A DNA stretch of 64,000 nt, taken from Candidatus Zixiibacteriota bacterium (GTDB lineage: Bacteria > Zixibacteria > MSB-5A5 > GN15 > FEB-12). Positions 1 to 10,537 of this stretch are shown here, piece by piece. A program made the position numbers and the translations under genes. Position 1 is the first letter of the stretch. Each line of letters begins with the position of its first letter. The notes beneath the pieces are model-generated. The model ran no database searches. It was given only the letters and a program-made list of their open reading frames with translations, and was not told where the DNA came from. The stretch covers positions 1,681,403 through 1,745,402 of the forward strand of contig CP070777.1 of NCBI GenBank assembly GCA_020346225.1. Direction: 5' to 3'.

Positions 1-1
1 A

Positions 2-616
2 GAAATCAAACAGGCAGCCGCTATGGGCGTGCTTGACGGCGTCACCACCAATCCGTCGCTGGCCGCAAAGGAATCCGCCCCGTACCGGGACATTCTCAAG
101 GACATCTGCAAAATCGTTTCCGGCCCTGTTTCGGCTGAGGTCATCGCCACCGACTCCGAGGGTATGGTCAGGGAAGCACGCGAACTGGCCAAAATCGCCG
201 ATAACATCGTTGTCAAGATACCGACCATTCTCCAGGGTCTGAGCGCCATAAAGACTCTCAGCGGCGAGGGTATCATGACCAACGCCACGCTGGTGTTCAG
301 CCCCTCGCAGGCGCTGCTGGTGGCCAAGGCGGGTGCCACCTATGTTTCGCCCTTTGTCGGGCGGCTGGATGATATCTCGAGCGACGGGATGGGTTTGATA
401 AACCAGATCGTGACCATCTACGCCAACTACAACTTCACCACCGAGGTTCTCGTTGCTTCCGTGCGCCACCCCATGCATCTGGTCGAGGCCGCCATGATGG
501 GTGCCGACGTGTGCACCATGCCGTTCAAGGTAATTCAGAACCTGATAAATCACCCGCTGACCGATATCGGTCTGGAGAAGTTCATCGCCGATTTCAAGAA
601 AGCGAATAAGGGCTGA
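2..616 (+). CDS. Transaldolase, FSA/TalC-type (5'-truncated by window edge)
   Basis: Small class I aldolase of the transaldolase/fructose-6-phosphate aldolase family, acting in the cytosol on sugar phosphates. The frame is open from base 2, upstream of the first Met at 23, and reads [20 protein letters not shown], the usual family N-terminus, so only about the first dozen residues lie outside the window. The Schiff-base lysine is in the block VVKIP (Lys codon 215-217). The later blocks SPFVGRLDD and [13 protein letters not shown] are also family features. Its stop overlaps the purB start by one base (TGATG), so it is probably co-translated with purB. Whether it acts as transaldolase or F6P aldolase cannot be decided from sequence. 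Confidence 0.93.
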   Translation, partial: EIKQAAAMGVLDGVTTNPSLAAKESAPYRDILKDICKIVSGPVSAEVIATDSEGMVREARELAKIADNIVVKIPTILQGLSAIKTLSGEGIMTNATLVFSPSQALLVAKAGATYVSPFVGRLDDISSDGMGLINQIVTIYANYNFTTEVLVASVRHPMHLVEAAMMGADVCTMPFKVIQNLINHPLTDIGLEKFIADFKKANKG

Positions 617-1911
617 TGATAAAACGTTACACGCTGCCGGATATGGGGGCGCTCTGGTCGGAGGAGAACCGGTTCAGAACCTGGCTGGAGGTTGAGCTGG
701 AAGCCGCCCGCGCTATGGCCCGCAACAAAATAATCCCGCTTAAAGCCTACAATACCATCAAGAAAAAGGCCCGCTTCGATATTGACCGCATAAACGCTAT
801 CGAGAAAGAGGTCAACCACGACGTGATCGCCTTCTTGACCTCGGTTTCGGAGTTTGTGGGCGAAGACGCCAGGTATCTCCACTACGGCATGACCTCGTCG
901 GATATGCTTGATACCTCGCTTTCGCTCCTGATGAAACGTGCCTCGGCGATTATCGACAAGAAAATCGCCGCCGCCCTAAGGCTGATAAAATCTCTGGCCA
1001 TGCGCCACAAGACGACACCCTGCATGGGGCGCACCCACGGTGTGCTCGCTGAACCGACCACCGTGGGTCTGAAGTTCGCCGTCTGGTACACCGAGCTGGC
1101 CCGCGCCAGGGAAAGGTTCGCCGCCGCCACCGATGCCGTTTCGGTCGGCAAGCTGTCCGGGGCGGTGGGCAATTTTGCCAACCTCGATCCCAAAATCGAG
1201 GCCGCCGTTTGCCGCAAGCTGGGGCTCAAGCCCGCCGCGGTGAGCACCCAGGTGGTTCAGCGCGACCGTCACGCCCACTATGTCACGGCTCTGGCGCTGC
1301 TGGGTTCGTCGGTGGAAAAGTTCGCCACCGAGGTTCGCAATCTGCAGCGCAGCGAGATAGGGGAGATGGCCGAAGGTTTCACCAAGGGGCAAAAGGGTTC
1401 TTCGGCCATGCCGCACAAGAAGAACCCCATCACCGCCGAGCGCATCACCGGCATTGCGCGACTGTTGCGCGGCTATGCCGTTTCCGCCATGGAGAACATA
1501 CCCCTCTGGCATGAGCGCGATATCGCGCATTCCTCGGTCGAGCGGGTGATTATACCCGATGCCACCACCGTGACCGACTACGGTCTGGAGAAGTTCAACG
1601 AACTTCTCAAGGGACTGGTCGTAAATGAGAAGAGGATGCTGGAGAACATCTTCTTCCGCGGGGGTGTCGTTTTTTCGCAGCGGCTGCTTCTCAAGCTCAC
1701 CGGACCGGCCGGTTCCCGCGACAAGGCCTACCGCCTGGTTCAGCGCAATGCCATGGCAGCCTACGAAGGAAAGGGGATGTTCCGCGACCTGGTTAAAGCC
1801 GACCGGGAGATTCGTCGATACCTCAGCGAAAGCGACATCGATCGCTGTTTCGACCTGAAGTACTATATGAAGAACGTGAACAAGATATTCAAGCGAGTGT
1901 TCGGGCGATGA
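616..1911 (+). CDS. purB: Adenylosuccinate lyase
   Basis: Cleaves SAICAR to AICAR and adenylosuccinate to AMP, serving both purine synthesis and AMP formation; a cytosolic homotetramer in the family. At 431 aa it has the normal short bacterial length. The fumarase-superfamily signature GSSAMPHKKNP lies at about residues 261-271. The conserved HYGMTSSDMLDTS block is near residue 90 and GRTHGVLAEPTT near 137, holding the catalytic acid/base histidine region. The start codon overlaps the upstream aldolase stop and its own stop overlaps the psd start (ATGA), so the gene is inside a translationally coupled operon. purS and purQ lie downstream, interrupted by psd and pssA. Confidence 0.97.
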   Translation: MIKRYTLPDMGALWSEENRFRTWLEVELEAARAMARNKIIPLKAYNTIKKKARFDIDRINAIEKEVNHDVIAFLTSVSEFVGEDARYLHYGMTSSDMLDTSLSLLMKRASAIIDKKIAAALRLIKSLAMRHKTTPCMGRTHGVLAEPTTVGLKFAVWYTELARARERFAAATDAVSVGKLSGAVGNFANLDPKIEAAVCRKLGLKPAAVSTQVVQRDRHAHYVTALALLGSSVEKFATEVRNLQRSEIGEMAEGFTKGQKGSSAMPHKKNPITAERITGIARLLRGYAVSAMENIPLWHERDIAHSSVERVIIPDATTVTDYGLEKFNELLKGLVVNEKRMLENIFFRGGVVFSQRLLLKLTGPAGSRDKAYRLVQRNAMAAYEGKGMFRDLVKADREIRRYLSESDIDRCFDLKYYMKNVNKIFKRVFGR

Positions 1912-2612
1912 TTGCTCGCGAGGGACTTCATCTAATCGCTATCGGGGCGATTGTGACCCTCGCCCTCGTCTTGACGGCCTCCAAGCTGGACAGCAAGGTG
2001 CTTTTCGGGATGAGTCTGGTTTTGGCCGTGCTGACCCTGTTCACCGTTTTCTTCTTTCGTGACCCGGACCGCCGGGCCCGGTACGATGACCTGGTCGTGG
2101 TGGCGCCCGCCGACGGCAAGGTGATAGGTGTTGAGAAGGTGTACGAAGAGAGCTTCCTGGCCGCCGAGGCGCTCAAGATTTCTATATTCCTGTCCATTTT
2201 CGACGTTCACATCAACCGCGTCCCGGCTACTGGTCGGATCGAGTATGTTCGGTACAACCCCGGCAAGTTCTTCCCCGCCTTCAAAGACAAGGCGTCGGAA
2301 TTTAACGAGCAGACCGAAATAGGCATGACCGGCCCGGCTGGGCATCGGCTCATCTTCAAGCAGATCGCCGGCATTCTGGCGCGGCGAATCGTCTGTCGGC
2401 TCAGCCCGGGAGACAGCGTATCGGCGGGGCAGAAGTTCGGTCTGATTCGCTTTGGCTCGCGGCTGGAACTGTACCTCCCGGCTGCGTCGGACCTTCAGGT
2501 GAAGCCCGGCGACCATGTCACTGCCGGGCGGACGGTCATGGGCCACCTCCCATCGCAGCCGGTCTCTCGGAACGTCGAAGAACAAGGCAAGGGGACCAAT
2601 GTCGAAATATAG
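1908..2612 (+). CDS. psd: Phosphatidylserine decarboxylase proenzyme
   Basis: Decarboxylates phosphatidylserine to phosphatidylethanolamine at the inner membrane; pyruvoyl enzyme made by self-cleavage. It is 234 aa, the short family form. A hydrophobic N-terminal region (about residues 7-50, probably two membrane segments) precedes the catalytic domain. The cleavage motif is FGSR with Gly183-Ser184. The charge-relay Asp lies in APADGKV and the His in FDVHINRVP. It overlaps purB by 4 bp upstream and the pssA coding region by 14 bp downstream, matching its pathway partner. The last ~20 residues are poorly conserved and may be dispensable. Confidence 0.95.
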   Translation: MIAREGLHLIAIGAIVTLALVLTASKLDSKVLFGMSLVLAVLTLFTVFFFRDPDRRARYDDLVVVAPADGKVIGVEKVYEESFLAAEALKISIFLSIFDVHINRVPATGRIEYVRYNPGKFFPAFKDKASEFNEQTEIGMTGPAGHRLIFKQIAGILARRIVCRLSPGDSVSAGQKFGLIRFGSRLELYLPAASDLQVKPGDHVTAGRTVMGHLPSQPVSRNVEEQGKGTNVEI

Positions 2613-3360
2613 GGGACTCTTTCCCGGCACTTTCACCATGGGCAATGTGGTCTGTGGTTTTCTGGCCATTCTCTCGGCCTTTGAGGGAAATATCACCACT
2701 GCCTGCTGGTTTATCATACTGGCCGGGTTTCTCGACGCTCTCGACGGCAAGGTGGCCCGCCTTAGCGGCGGCGCCTCGCAGTTCGGTGTCGAGCTCGATT
2801 CCCTGGCCGATTTTCTCTCGTTCGGGGTGGCCCCGGCCACGCTGGTCTACGCCATCAAGATTAACACCCTGGGTAAGTGGGCCTGGATCATACCCATCGT
2901 CTATATCATGGCGGCCGCCTACCGGCTGGCGCGGTTCAATCTTCTGGCCGACACCGACGAGAAGAAGGACTTTGTCGGCCTGCCGGTGCCGAGCGCCTCG
3001 GTAACGATCGTGTCGTTTATCATCTTCAGCTATTACCTGTGGGGCGGACTGGAATACGCCGAATGGCTCATAACCATGATTGTCCTGTTTGCCTTCCTGA
3101 TGGTGTCCCAGGTTCAGTACGATAGTTTTCCGGAGAGTTTCGACACGGTGCAAAACCGCATCAAACTGGTCGTGCTGGTAGTGGCGGGGATTATTGTCAT
3201 CTTCAAGCCCAGACTGTTGTTGTTTCCCATGTTGGCTTTGTATATATTGTTCGGGATGGCGCGAGAGGTGTACCGCCTGTTCCACGCCGGGGTGGGCAGA
3301 GTGACCGGCCGGCCTTACGGCAGGCGAAAGACAGACCGAGGAGACAGCCATGAGCGGTGA
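2599..3360 (+). CDS. pssA: CDP-diacylglycerol-serine O-phosphatidyltransferase
   Basis: Makes phosphatidylserine from CDP-diacylglycerol and serine, the substrate for the preceding psd product; integral inner-membrane enzyme. The CDP-alcohol phosphatidyltransferase signature D-x2-DG-x2-AR-x8-G-x3-D-x3-D is complete at residues 46-71, starting DALDGKVAR. Several hydrophobic membrane segments follow. I chose the ATG at 2599 because it has AAGGGGA just upstream and begins with the family-typical MSKYRGLFPG; the longer frame from 2515 only re-reads psd. The gene overlaps purS by 11 bp. The C-terminus ends in a basic Arg-rich tail. Confidence 0.95.
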   Translation: MSKYRGLFPGTFTMGNVVCGFLAILSAFEGNITTACWFIILAGFLDALDGKVARLSGGASQFGVELDSLADFLSFGVAPATLVYAIKINTLGKWAWIIPIVYIMAAAYRLARFNLLADTDEKKDFVGLPVPSASVTIVSFIIFSYYLWGGLEYAEWLITMIVLFAFLMVSQVQYDSFPESFDTVQNRIKLVVLVVAGIIVIFKPRLLLFPMLALYILFGMAREVYRLFHAGVGRVTGRPYGRRKTDRGDSHER

Positions 3361-3598
3361 AAAGAAAGCGGTCGTTTATGTCAGACTCAAGGAAGGCGTC
3401 CTTGACCCCCAGGGAGTCACTATCCACAAGGCTCTGTTGCAGATGGGATATAAAGACTTCCTGTCGGTGCGCTCGGGTCGGTTCTTTGAGCTGACGGTCC
3501 GGGCTGATGGTGACGATATCGATCGTCAGATTGACGAGGTCTGTGCCAGGCTTCTGGCCAACCCTGTCATAGAATCTTACTCCGTGGAGAAAAGCTGA
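3350..3598 (+). CDS. purS: Phosphoribosylformylglycinamidine synthase subunit PurS
   Basis: Small subunit of the three-part FGAM synthase (PurS-PurQ-PurL), which bridges glutaminase and synthetase to pass ammonia. Its 82 aa match the family. The hallmark [14 protein letters not shown] is at residues 9-22 and a VRSGRFFEL strand follows. It starts inside the pssA 3' end (11 bp overlap) after GAGGAGA and its TGA overlaps the purQ ATG. purL is not in this window, so the large subunit must be encoded elsewhere. Confidence 0.95.
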   Translation: MSGEKKAVVYVRLKEGVLDPQGVTIHKALLQMGYKDFLSVRSGRFFELTVRADGDDIDRQIDEVCARLLANPVIESYSVEKS

Positions 3599-4305
3599 TG
3601 AAATTCGGCGTCGTTACTTTTCCGGGCTCCAACTGTGATTATGACGCCTATGCTGCGGTCAAGCACATCCTCAGGGAGGAGGTTGAGTTCCTCTGGCACA
3701 AGTCGCACGATCTGCTCGGATGCGACGTGGTCATCCTGCCGGGCGGCTTTTCCTACGGGGACTATCTCCGGGCCGGTGCCATCGCCAAGTTCTCGCCCAT
3801 AATGGACCGGGTCGTTGCTTTCGCCAAATCGGGCGGCCTGGTGGTCGGCATTTGTAACGGCTTTCAGGTTCTTACGGAATGCGGTCTTCTGCCGGGTGCG
3901 CTCATCCGCAACAGCCATCTCAGATTCTCATGCAAATACGTTTACCTGCGGGTCGAGAACGACGCCACCAGTTATACCTCGGCCTGCCGGAAGGGCGACG
4001 TTCTCAAAATCCCCATTGCTCATGGTGAGGGGAGTTACTACCACTTTGAGGGAGAGATAAAGAAACTGGAGGACGCCGGTCAGGTTGTTTTCAGGTATGT
4101 CGACGCCGGCGGCAAAGTCACCCGGCAGGCGAATCCCAACGGCTCGATTAACAACATTGCCGGTATTGTCAACGTTGAGGGCAATGTTCTGGGCATGATG
4201 CCGCATCCGGAGAGGGCGGTGGAAGAGATCCTGGGGTCGGTTGATGGTCTCCGCGTGTTTGAATCACTCCGGTCATCCGTGACCAGCACCCCGGCGGTAG
4301 GTTGA
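3598..4305 (+). CDS. purQ: FGAM synthase glutaminase subunit PurQ
   Basis: Class I glutamine amidotransferase that supplies ammonia to FGAM synthase. At 235 aa it is the normal length. The nucleophile is Cys86 in [10 protein letters not shown]; the other triad residues are His203 and Glu205 in MMPHPERA. The N-terminal [10 protein letters not shown] and the oxyanion-loop block [13 protein letters not shown] are characteristic of PurQ rather than other glutaminases. It directly follows purS with a one-base overlap. The following DUF4321 gene begins within a few bases of its stop. Confidence 0.97.
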   Translation: MKFGVVTFPGSNCDYDAYAAVKHILREEVEFLWHKSHDLLGCDVVILPGGFSYGDYLRAGAIAKFSPIMDRVVAFAKSGGLVVGICNGFQVLTECGLLPGALIRNSHLRFSCKYVYLRVENDATSYTSACRKGDVLKIPIAHGEGSYYHFEGEIKKLEDAGQVVFRYVDAGGKVTRQANPNGSINNIAGIVNVEGNVLGMMPHPERAVEEILGSVDGLRVFESLRSSVTSTPAVG

Positions 4306-4307
4306 AG

Positions 4308-4574
4308 ATGAAAAGACGTGAGCTTACCTTCATCATCGTGGCGCTGATACTCGGGGCCGTCATCGGCGGCCTGATCGGCGATATCATAGGTACCTTCCTG
4401 CCGGCCGGAGCGGCCAAGACGGTATTCACCAAGTCTATCGTCATCGGCTTCGACACGGTAAAAGTTGATTTTTATGCTCTCTCGTTTACTTTTGGGCTGA
4501 AACTCAAGATAAATTTTGTTTCTATGCTGGTGGTTTTGCTGGTTATCATTTATTTCCGCTGGTGGTATATTTAG
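4308..4574 (+). CDS. DUF4321-like small membrane protein
   Basis: 88-residue protein with two hydrophobic helices, about residues 7-30 and 66-85. Between them is a block containing FTFGLKLKINFVS, which resembles the DUF4321 family. No function is known for that family; bacterial members are often found near tatA or peptidoglycan genes, as here. I placed the start at ATG 4308; a TTG at 4302 overlapping the purQ stop would add two residues. It probably ends the purQ transcription unit or continues into tatA 28 bp downstream. Confidence 0.7.
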   Translation: MKRRELTFIIVALILGAVIGGLIGDIIGTFLPAGAAKTVFTKSIVIGFDTVKVDFYALSFTFGLKLKINFVSMLVVLLVIIYFRWWYI

Positions 4575-4589
4575 ATGAGGCTGTTTAGC

Positions 4590-4599
4590 AGGAGGTGAT
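4590..4599 (+). promoter_or_regulatory. Strong Shine-Dalgarno site of tatA
   Basis: AGGAGGTGAT, close to a full complement of the 16S rRNA 3' end, placed just before the tatA ATG at 4603. It is the strongest ribosome-binding site noticed in the window and fixes the tatA start. Confidence 0.8.
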
Positions 4600-4602
4600 G
4601 AT

Positions 4603-4809
4603 ATGTTTGGAATGGGTCCCTGGGAACTGTTGATTGTCTTTCTCGTGATCCTGCTTCTGTTTGGAGCCAGGAGGCTGCCCGATATCGCGCAGGGCCTGGG
4701 CAAGGGTATAAGGGAGTTTCGCAAGGCGATGAAAGACACCACCGATGAGCTGAAGGGCTCGATGAACGAAACGCCGCCTCCGGACGACAAGGAAAAGAAA
4801 AACGAATAG
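4603..4809 (+). CDS. tatA: Twin-arginine translocase subunit TatA/E
   Basis: Pore-forming component of the Tat pathway, which exports folded proteins across the inner membrane. The 68-aa protein has the expected layout: a short N-terminal membrane helix (WELLIVFLVILLLF), the FGxxxLP hinge (FGARRLP), an amphipathic helix (DIAQGLGKGIREFRKAM) and a charged acidic/Lys-rich tail. tatC is not in the window. The perfect ribosome-binding site implies high translation, consistent with TatA being the abundant subunit. Confidence 0.93.
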   Translation: MFGMGPWELLIVFLVILLLFGARRLPDIAQGLGKGIREFRKAMKDTTDELKGSMNETPPPDDKEKKNE

Positions 4810-4829
4810 CACGCTGCAGCGCCAGACAA

Positions 4830-5300
4830 ATGGAAAAGAAAGCTGACAAGAAGCGCCGCTTCGCGGCAGCCGAGGCAGAGAAAATCGGCGCCCTGCTTGG
4901 AGCCGAGAAAATAACCGAGGAAAAAGACCGCTTCCGGCTGCGCATAGTCAATCGCGAAGAGCGCCGCAGCCTGTCGCTGGAGATTTTCCCGGAAACCACC
5001 CTCGGCAAGAGCCGCGGCATGCTGGTGCTGGTCTATACCGGTAACTCCCACCTGCAGCTTCATAACTGCACCGGCTATGTCCTTTCGGAAGAGCTGGGCG
5101 AGGTTACCTTTGTCTCCGAGTCCGGCAAGCGGCTTTCGGGTCTGGTTATCGAACGCGGGGCCTCGTGCTCGCTGTACGCCGCTCTCAACCGCGAGCTGAT
5201 TTCTTCCGATTTTACCCAACTCGGGGTCGAGGTTATGCTCTCGGGAGTGGCTCTATCGCTGGCCGAGGACATTCTCTCCGCGGACAAAGACGAGAAATAG
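4830..5300 (+). CDS. Hypothetical soluble protein, 156 aa
   Basis: I do not recognise this protein. It has a charged N-terminal part (Lys/Glu-rich, residues 1-50) followed by a beta-rich region with alternating hydrophobic residues (LSLEIFPETTLGKSRGMLVLVYTG) and an SGLVIERGAS segment. No signal peptide or membrane helix is visible. It lies 20 bp after tatA in the same direction and is followed by a terminator, so it is probably the last gene of the operon. Coding is supported by length, codon use like its neighbours and the tight spacing. Confidence 0.6.
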   Translation: MEKKADKKRRFAAAEAEKIGALLGAEKITEEKDRFRLRIVNREERRSLSLEIFPETTLGKSRGMLVLVYTGNSHLQLHNCTGYVLSEELGEVTFVSESGKRLSGLVIERGASCSLYAALNRELISSDFTQLGVEVMLSGVALSLAEDILSADKDEK

Positions 5301-5340
5301 GCCGCGGCTCGGTCAAGCCAGAATTTTCCGCCCCAAACTT

Positions 5341-5372
5341 AAAAGCCATCGCCTGAAAAAGCGACGGCTTTT
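5341..5372. terminator. Bidirectional terminator hairpin between convergent operons
   Basis: AAAAGCCATCGC and GCGACGGCTTTT form a 12-bp stem with one mismatched pair and an 8-base loop, flanked by A and T runs. It lies between the plus-strand operon ending at 5300 and the minus-strand kinase ending at 5396 and can serve both. Confidence 0.75.
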
Positions 5373-5395
5373 GATTCATCGGCCAGGTAACAAGT

Positions 5396-7870
<2,475 letters not shown>

Positions 7871-7882
7871 GGTGTCCTCACT

Positions 7883-8611
7883 CTATCTGCCGAAGCTCAG
7901 GCGGGCGATTAACATTCGGGGCAGATTGGCCTGCTCCATTTTCTCCTGTGCTGTGTCTATATCGTAATCTACACGGTGGTACAGGACTTCGTATTCCTTA
8001 TCGTCAAAAACGGCGTAGCAGGCGCGGGGGTCGTTATCGCGCGGCTGCCCGACCGAGCCAACGTTCACCAGATACCGGCTGTCCGGGTCCGGCAGGAAGT
8101 CGTGGCCGGCCTGCATGCGCGGCAATTCCTCATCGCGCTCACAATAGATTTGCGGCACGTGCGAGTGACCCAGGAAGCAGAGCTTCTGCTTCAGCTCGAC
8201 GAATGCATCCAGAGCCGCTTCTGGAGTCAAAACGTACGGCCACTGTTCCGGTTCGTACGGTGACGCGTGCACCATCAGGATCTGGTCGAGCACGTGTGAC
8301 ATCTCAAACTCATTAACAATCGACTGCGCCCGGTCGGTCAGCTGGTGCCTCGTCCACTCGGCGGCTTTCTTGGCGGCCGGGTTGTAATCACTCGTATCGT
8401 CGAGACCGAGCGCGGCATGTTCGTGATTGCCCATCAGTTTGATATCGCAATGCTCGCTTATCAGCTCGAGACAGCCAACCGGGTCACCACCGTAGCCGAC
8501 TACGTCACCCAGGCAATGGATCTTGTCTACCTTCTGCTTTTCTATATGGCGCAAGACTGAAACTAATGCCTCAAGATTACCATGGATGTCTGATATAATG
8601 GCAAGTCTCAT
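7883..8611 (-). CDS. Metallophosphoesterase (YfcE/MJ0936-like)
   Basis: Calcineurin-like phosphoesterase, 242 aa, cytosolic. All five metal-site motifs are visible in order: SDIHGN, GDVVGYG, GNHE, HASP and GHSH. The length and the GDVVGYGGDP variant fit the group of small two-metal phosphodiesterases/phosphatases with broad or unknown substrates. It starts immediately after the FHA gene stop (TAGATG, no gap) and is followed 12 bp later by the kinase gene. In this context a role in reversing or modulating kinase signalling is possible but not shown. Confidence 0.9.
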   Translation of the reverse strand: MRLAIISDIHGNLEALVSVLRHIEKQKVDKIHCLGDVVGYGGDPVGCLELISEHCDIKLMGNHEHAALGLDDTSDYNPAAKKAAEWTRHQLTDRAQSIVNEFEMSHVLDQILMVHASPYEPEQWPYVLTPEAALDAFVELKQKLCFLGHSHVPQIYCERDEELPRMQAGHDFLPDPDSRYLVNVGSVGQPRDNDPRACYAVFDDKEYEVLYHRVDYDIDTAQEKMEQANLPRMLIARLSFGR

Positions 8612-9307
8612 CTACTTGCAGCCCTCCACGTACTTAAAGGTGGTCCTGCCGACGGTAATCAGGTCACCGTTTTTGAGATTACACATGGTTACCGGCTCAC
8701 CGTTCACCAGCGTCTTGCCCTTCTTGCCGAGATTGGTCAGCACGTGGTGACCGTTCTCATTGGTGACCTTGGCCTGGATGGGCGAAATCCAGAATCCCTT
8801 AACCTTGATGTGTACGAATTTGGCCTTGCCGATGGTGGTCACCTCACGGTCCAGCCTGAATTCCGTGAACTCGGCGTTTTCTTCACCGAGCAGGACCGAG
8901 CCACCGTACTTGCTTACCAGCTCCTTCTCAACCCGGTCATTTTCCAGCAGCTTCTTCTGCCGTTTGGTGTTGAGGATCATGGTACCGTCGAAGTCGGCAC
9001 CGGTATCGTGTTCCTGGCTGTGTTCGGTATGGTAAATCAGCTGGTATTTGCCAATCGTGATCACGTCCTCGTCCCGGAGGACTTCCTCGGTGATCTTGCG
9101 ATTGTTGACAAAGGTACCGTTGAGGGACTCGTTGTCCATAACGATGGCGGCCCTGTCATTGAACTCGATCATGGCATGCTTCCGTGATACGCCCCTGTTT
9201 TCCAGGACGATATCATTGTCCCGGGTGCGCCCTATCGAGATCCGCTTTTTCTCGGTTACGATGCGCTCGATAACCTTGTCATCGAATTTCACAATAATCT
9301 CGGGCAT
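8612..9307 (-). CDS. Protein with two FHA domains
   Basis: 231-aa cytosolic protein. The first forkhead-associated domain (about residues 5-95) has the phosphothreonine-binding set: GRTRDNDIVL, VSRKHA and SLNGTFVN. The second (about 145-228) keeps the fold pattern (TIGK, TLVNG, GDLITVG) but lacks the SRKH pair, so it probably no longer binds phosphopeptides. It heads a three-gene operon with a phosphoesterase and a transmembrane Ser/Thr kinase, so it likely reads kinase-made phosphothreonine. SD AAAGGGTGG precedes the ATG. Confidence 0.9.
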   Translation of the reverse strand: MPEIIVKFDDKVIERIVTEKKRISIGRTRDNDIVLENRGVSRKHAMIEFNDRAAIVMDNESLNGTFVNNRKITEEVLRDEDVITIGKYQLIYHTEHSQEHDTGADFDGTMILNTKRQKKLLENDRVEKELVSKYGGSVLLGEENAEFTEFRLDREVTTIGKAKFVHIKVKGFWISPIQAKVTNENGHHVLTNLGKKGKTLVNGEPVTMCNLKNGDLITVGRTTFKYVEGCK

Positions 9308-9391
9308 CGGTCCACCCTTTCAATCTAAAGATTCATTCTTATCTTGCTTAGTTAAAACACTATAAATGTATATCCGCACCTTGCGGTCTTG

Positions 9392-9419
9392 TTGCCTGAA
9401 AATCAGTTAGTTATATTAT
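9392..9419 (+). promoter_or_regulatory. Candidate promoter of dus, possibly leaderless
   Basis: TTGCCT (9392-9397), 16-base spacer, TATTAT (9414-9419). The dus ATG at 9424 begins five bases after the -10 box, about where transcription should start, so the mRNA would be leaderless or nearly so. No Shine-Dalgarno sequence is seen before the ATG, which fits. Confidence 0.4.
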
Positions 9420-9423
9420 CGGC

Positions 9424-10395
9424 ATGCGGTTAGGAAACTTAAACCGGTCCCGACCGGTTCTGCTGGCTCCTCTGGCCGGGGTGTCGGATCGACCCTTCCG
9501 GCTTCTGGCCGGTCGGGCGGGAGCGGCCCTGACTTACACGGAAATGGTTTCCTCCGAAGGAATTATCCGTCGGCAGCGGCGCACTCTGGACCTGATGCGC
9601 TTTGGTTCCGACGAGCGTCCGATCGGCATCCAGTTGTTCGGCGCCAATCCGGAAGTCATGTGTCGGGCGGCCCGGTTCGTAGCGGAGAATTTGAATCCTG
9701 ATTTGATAGATATTAATCTGGGCTGTCCGGTCAAGAAAGTCGTCAGAAAATCCGGTGGAGCGGCGATACTCAAGGATTTGGCGCTGACAGCGGACCTGCT
9801 CGGGGCGGCGGTGGATGGCGCCTCGCCTCTGCCTGTCACGGCCAAGATACGCACCGGGTGGGATGACAACAGCCCGGTGTACATTGAAGTCGGTCAGATC
9901 GCCGAGAAAAGCGGGGTAAAGGCGTTGACTCTGCACGCCCGAAGCCGGGCCGGAGGATACGGCGGTGAAGCTGATTGGTCGGCCATCAAAGACCTGAAGG
10001 AAGCACTCGGTATTCCTGTTATCGGCAATGGCGATGTCTTCAGTGCATCGGACGCCGGGCGCATGTTTGCCCGGACCGGTTGTGACGCCATCATGATTGG
10101 CCGGGCCGCCATCAGAAATCCGCTCATATTCGGCCATATAAATCACTTTCTTCAGACCGGTGCGCTTCTCCCCGAGCCGACTGCCAGGGATAAAATGGAC
10201 ATGGCTTTGCGTCATGCCGCTCTCATGGCCGAGCAGTACGGTGAAGAACGCGGAACCGTCAGGATGCGCAAGTACCTCGGCTGGTACATCAGAGGTTTCC
10301 CCGGTGCCGGCAAGCTCCGACCTCGGCTCCTCCAAGTCGACACGATCGACGACATCAGATGTATTTTCGACGACTATTGCTTAACCGACAGGTAA
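9424..10395 (+). CDS. dus: tRNA-dihydrouridine synthase
   Basis: FMN-dependent enzyme that reduces uridine to dihydrouridine in tRNA D-loops. The 323-aa protein has the family order: LAPLAGVSDRPFR, EMVSSEGI, IGIQLFGANP, the catalytic loop INLGCPVKKV with Cys101, KIRTGWDD, LTLHARSR and IGNGDVFS, then IMIGRAAIRNP. The NLGCPVKK version and overall length are DusB-like. No other modification genes are nearby; it lies divergently from the FHA operon and upstream of etfA, with its own candidate promoter. Confidence 0.93.
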   Translation: MRLGNLNRSRPVLLAPLAGVSDRPFRLLAGRAGAALTYTEMVSSEGIIRRQRRTLDLMRFGSDERPIGIQLFGANPEVMCRAARFVAENLNPDLIDINLGCPVKKVVRKSGGAAILKDLALTADLLGAAVDGASPLPVTAKIRTGWDDNSPVYIEVGQIAEKSGVKALTLHARSRAGGYGGEADWSAIKDLKEALGIPVIGNGDVFSASDAGRMFARTGCDAIMIGRAAIRNPLIFGHINHFLQTGALLPEPTARDKMDMALRHAALMAEQYGEERGTVRMRKYLGWYIRGFPGAGKLRPRLLQVDTIDDIRCIFDDYCLTDR

Positions 10396-10464
10396 AGCGA
10401 TCGGACCGGCATTGTCGACAAGTCGGGCCCGGGCAAAAAAATCCCGGCGCGGCGGTCAAAACTA

Positions 10465-10493
10465 TTGCCTTGGGCGGCTGTCCTTCTTATATT
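10465..10493 (+). promoter_or_regulatory. Candidate promoter of etfA
   Basis: TTGCCT (10465-10470), 17-base spacer, TATATT (10488-10493), giving a leader of about 38 bases to the ATG at 10538. It lies in the 142-bp gap after dus. The -35 hexamer is the same as the one proposed for dus. Confidence 0.35.
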
Positions 10494-10537
10494 TGGCCTA
10501 AATTATTTAACTTTGAGTTTCGGGTTAAGGTGTTGGG

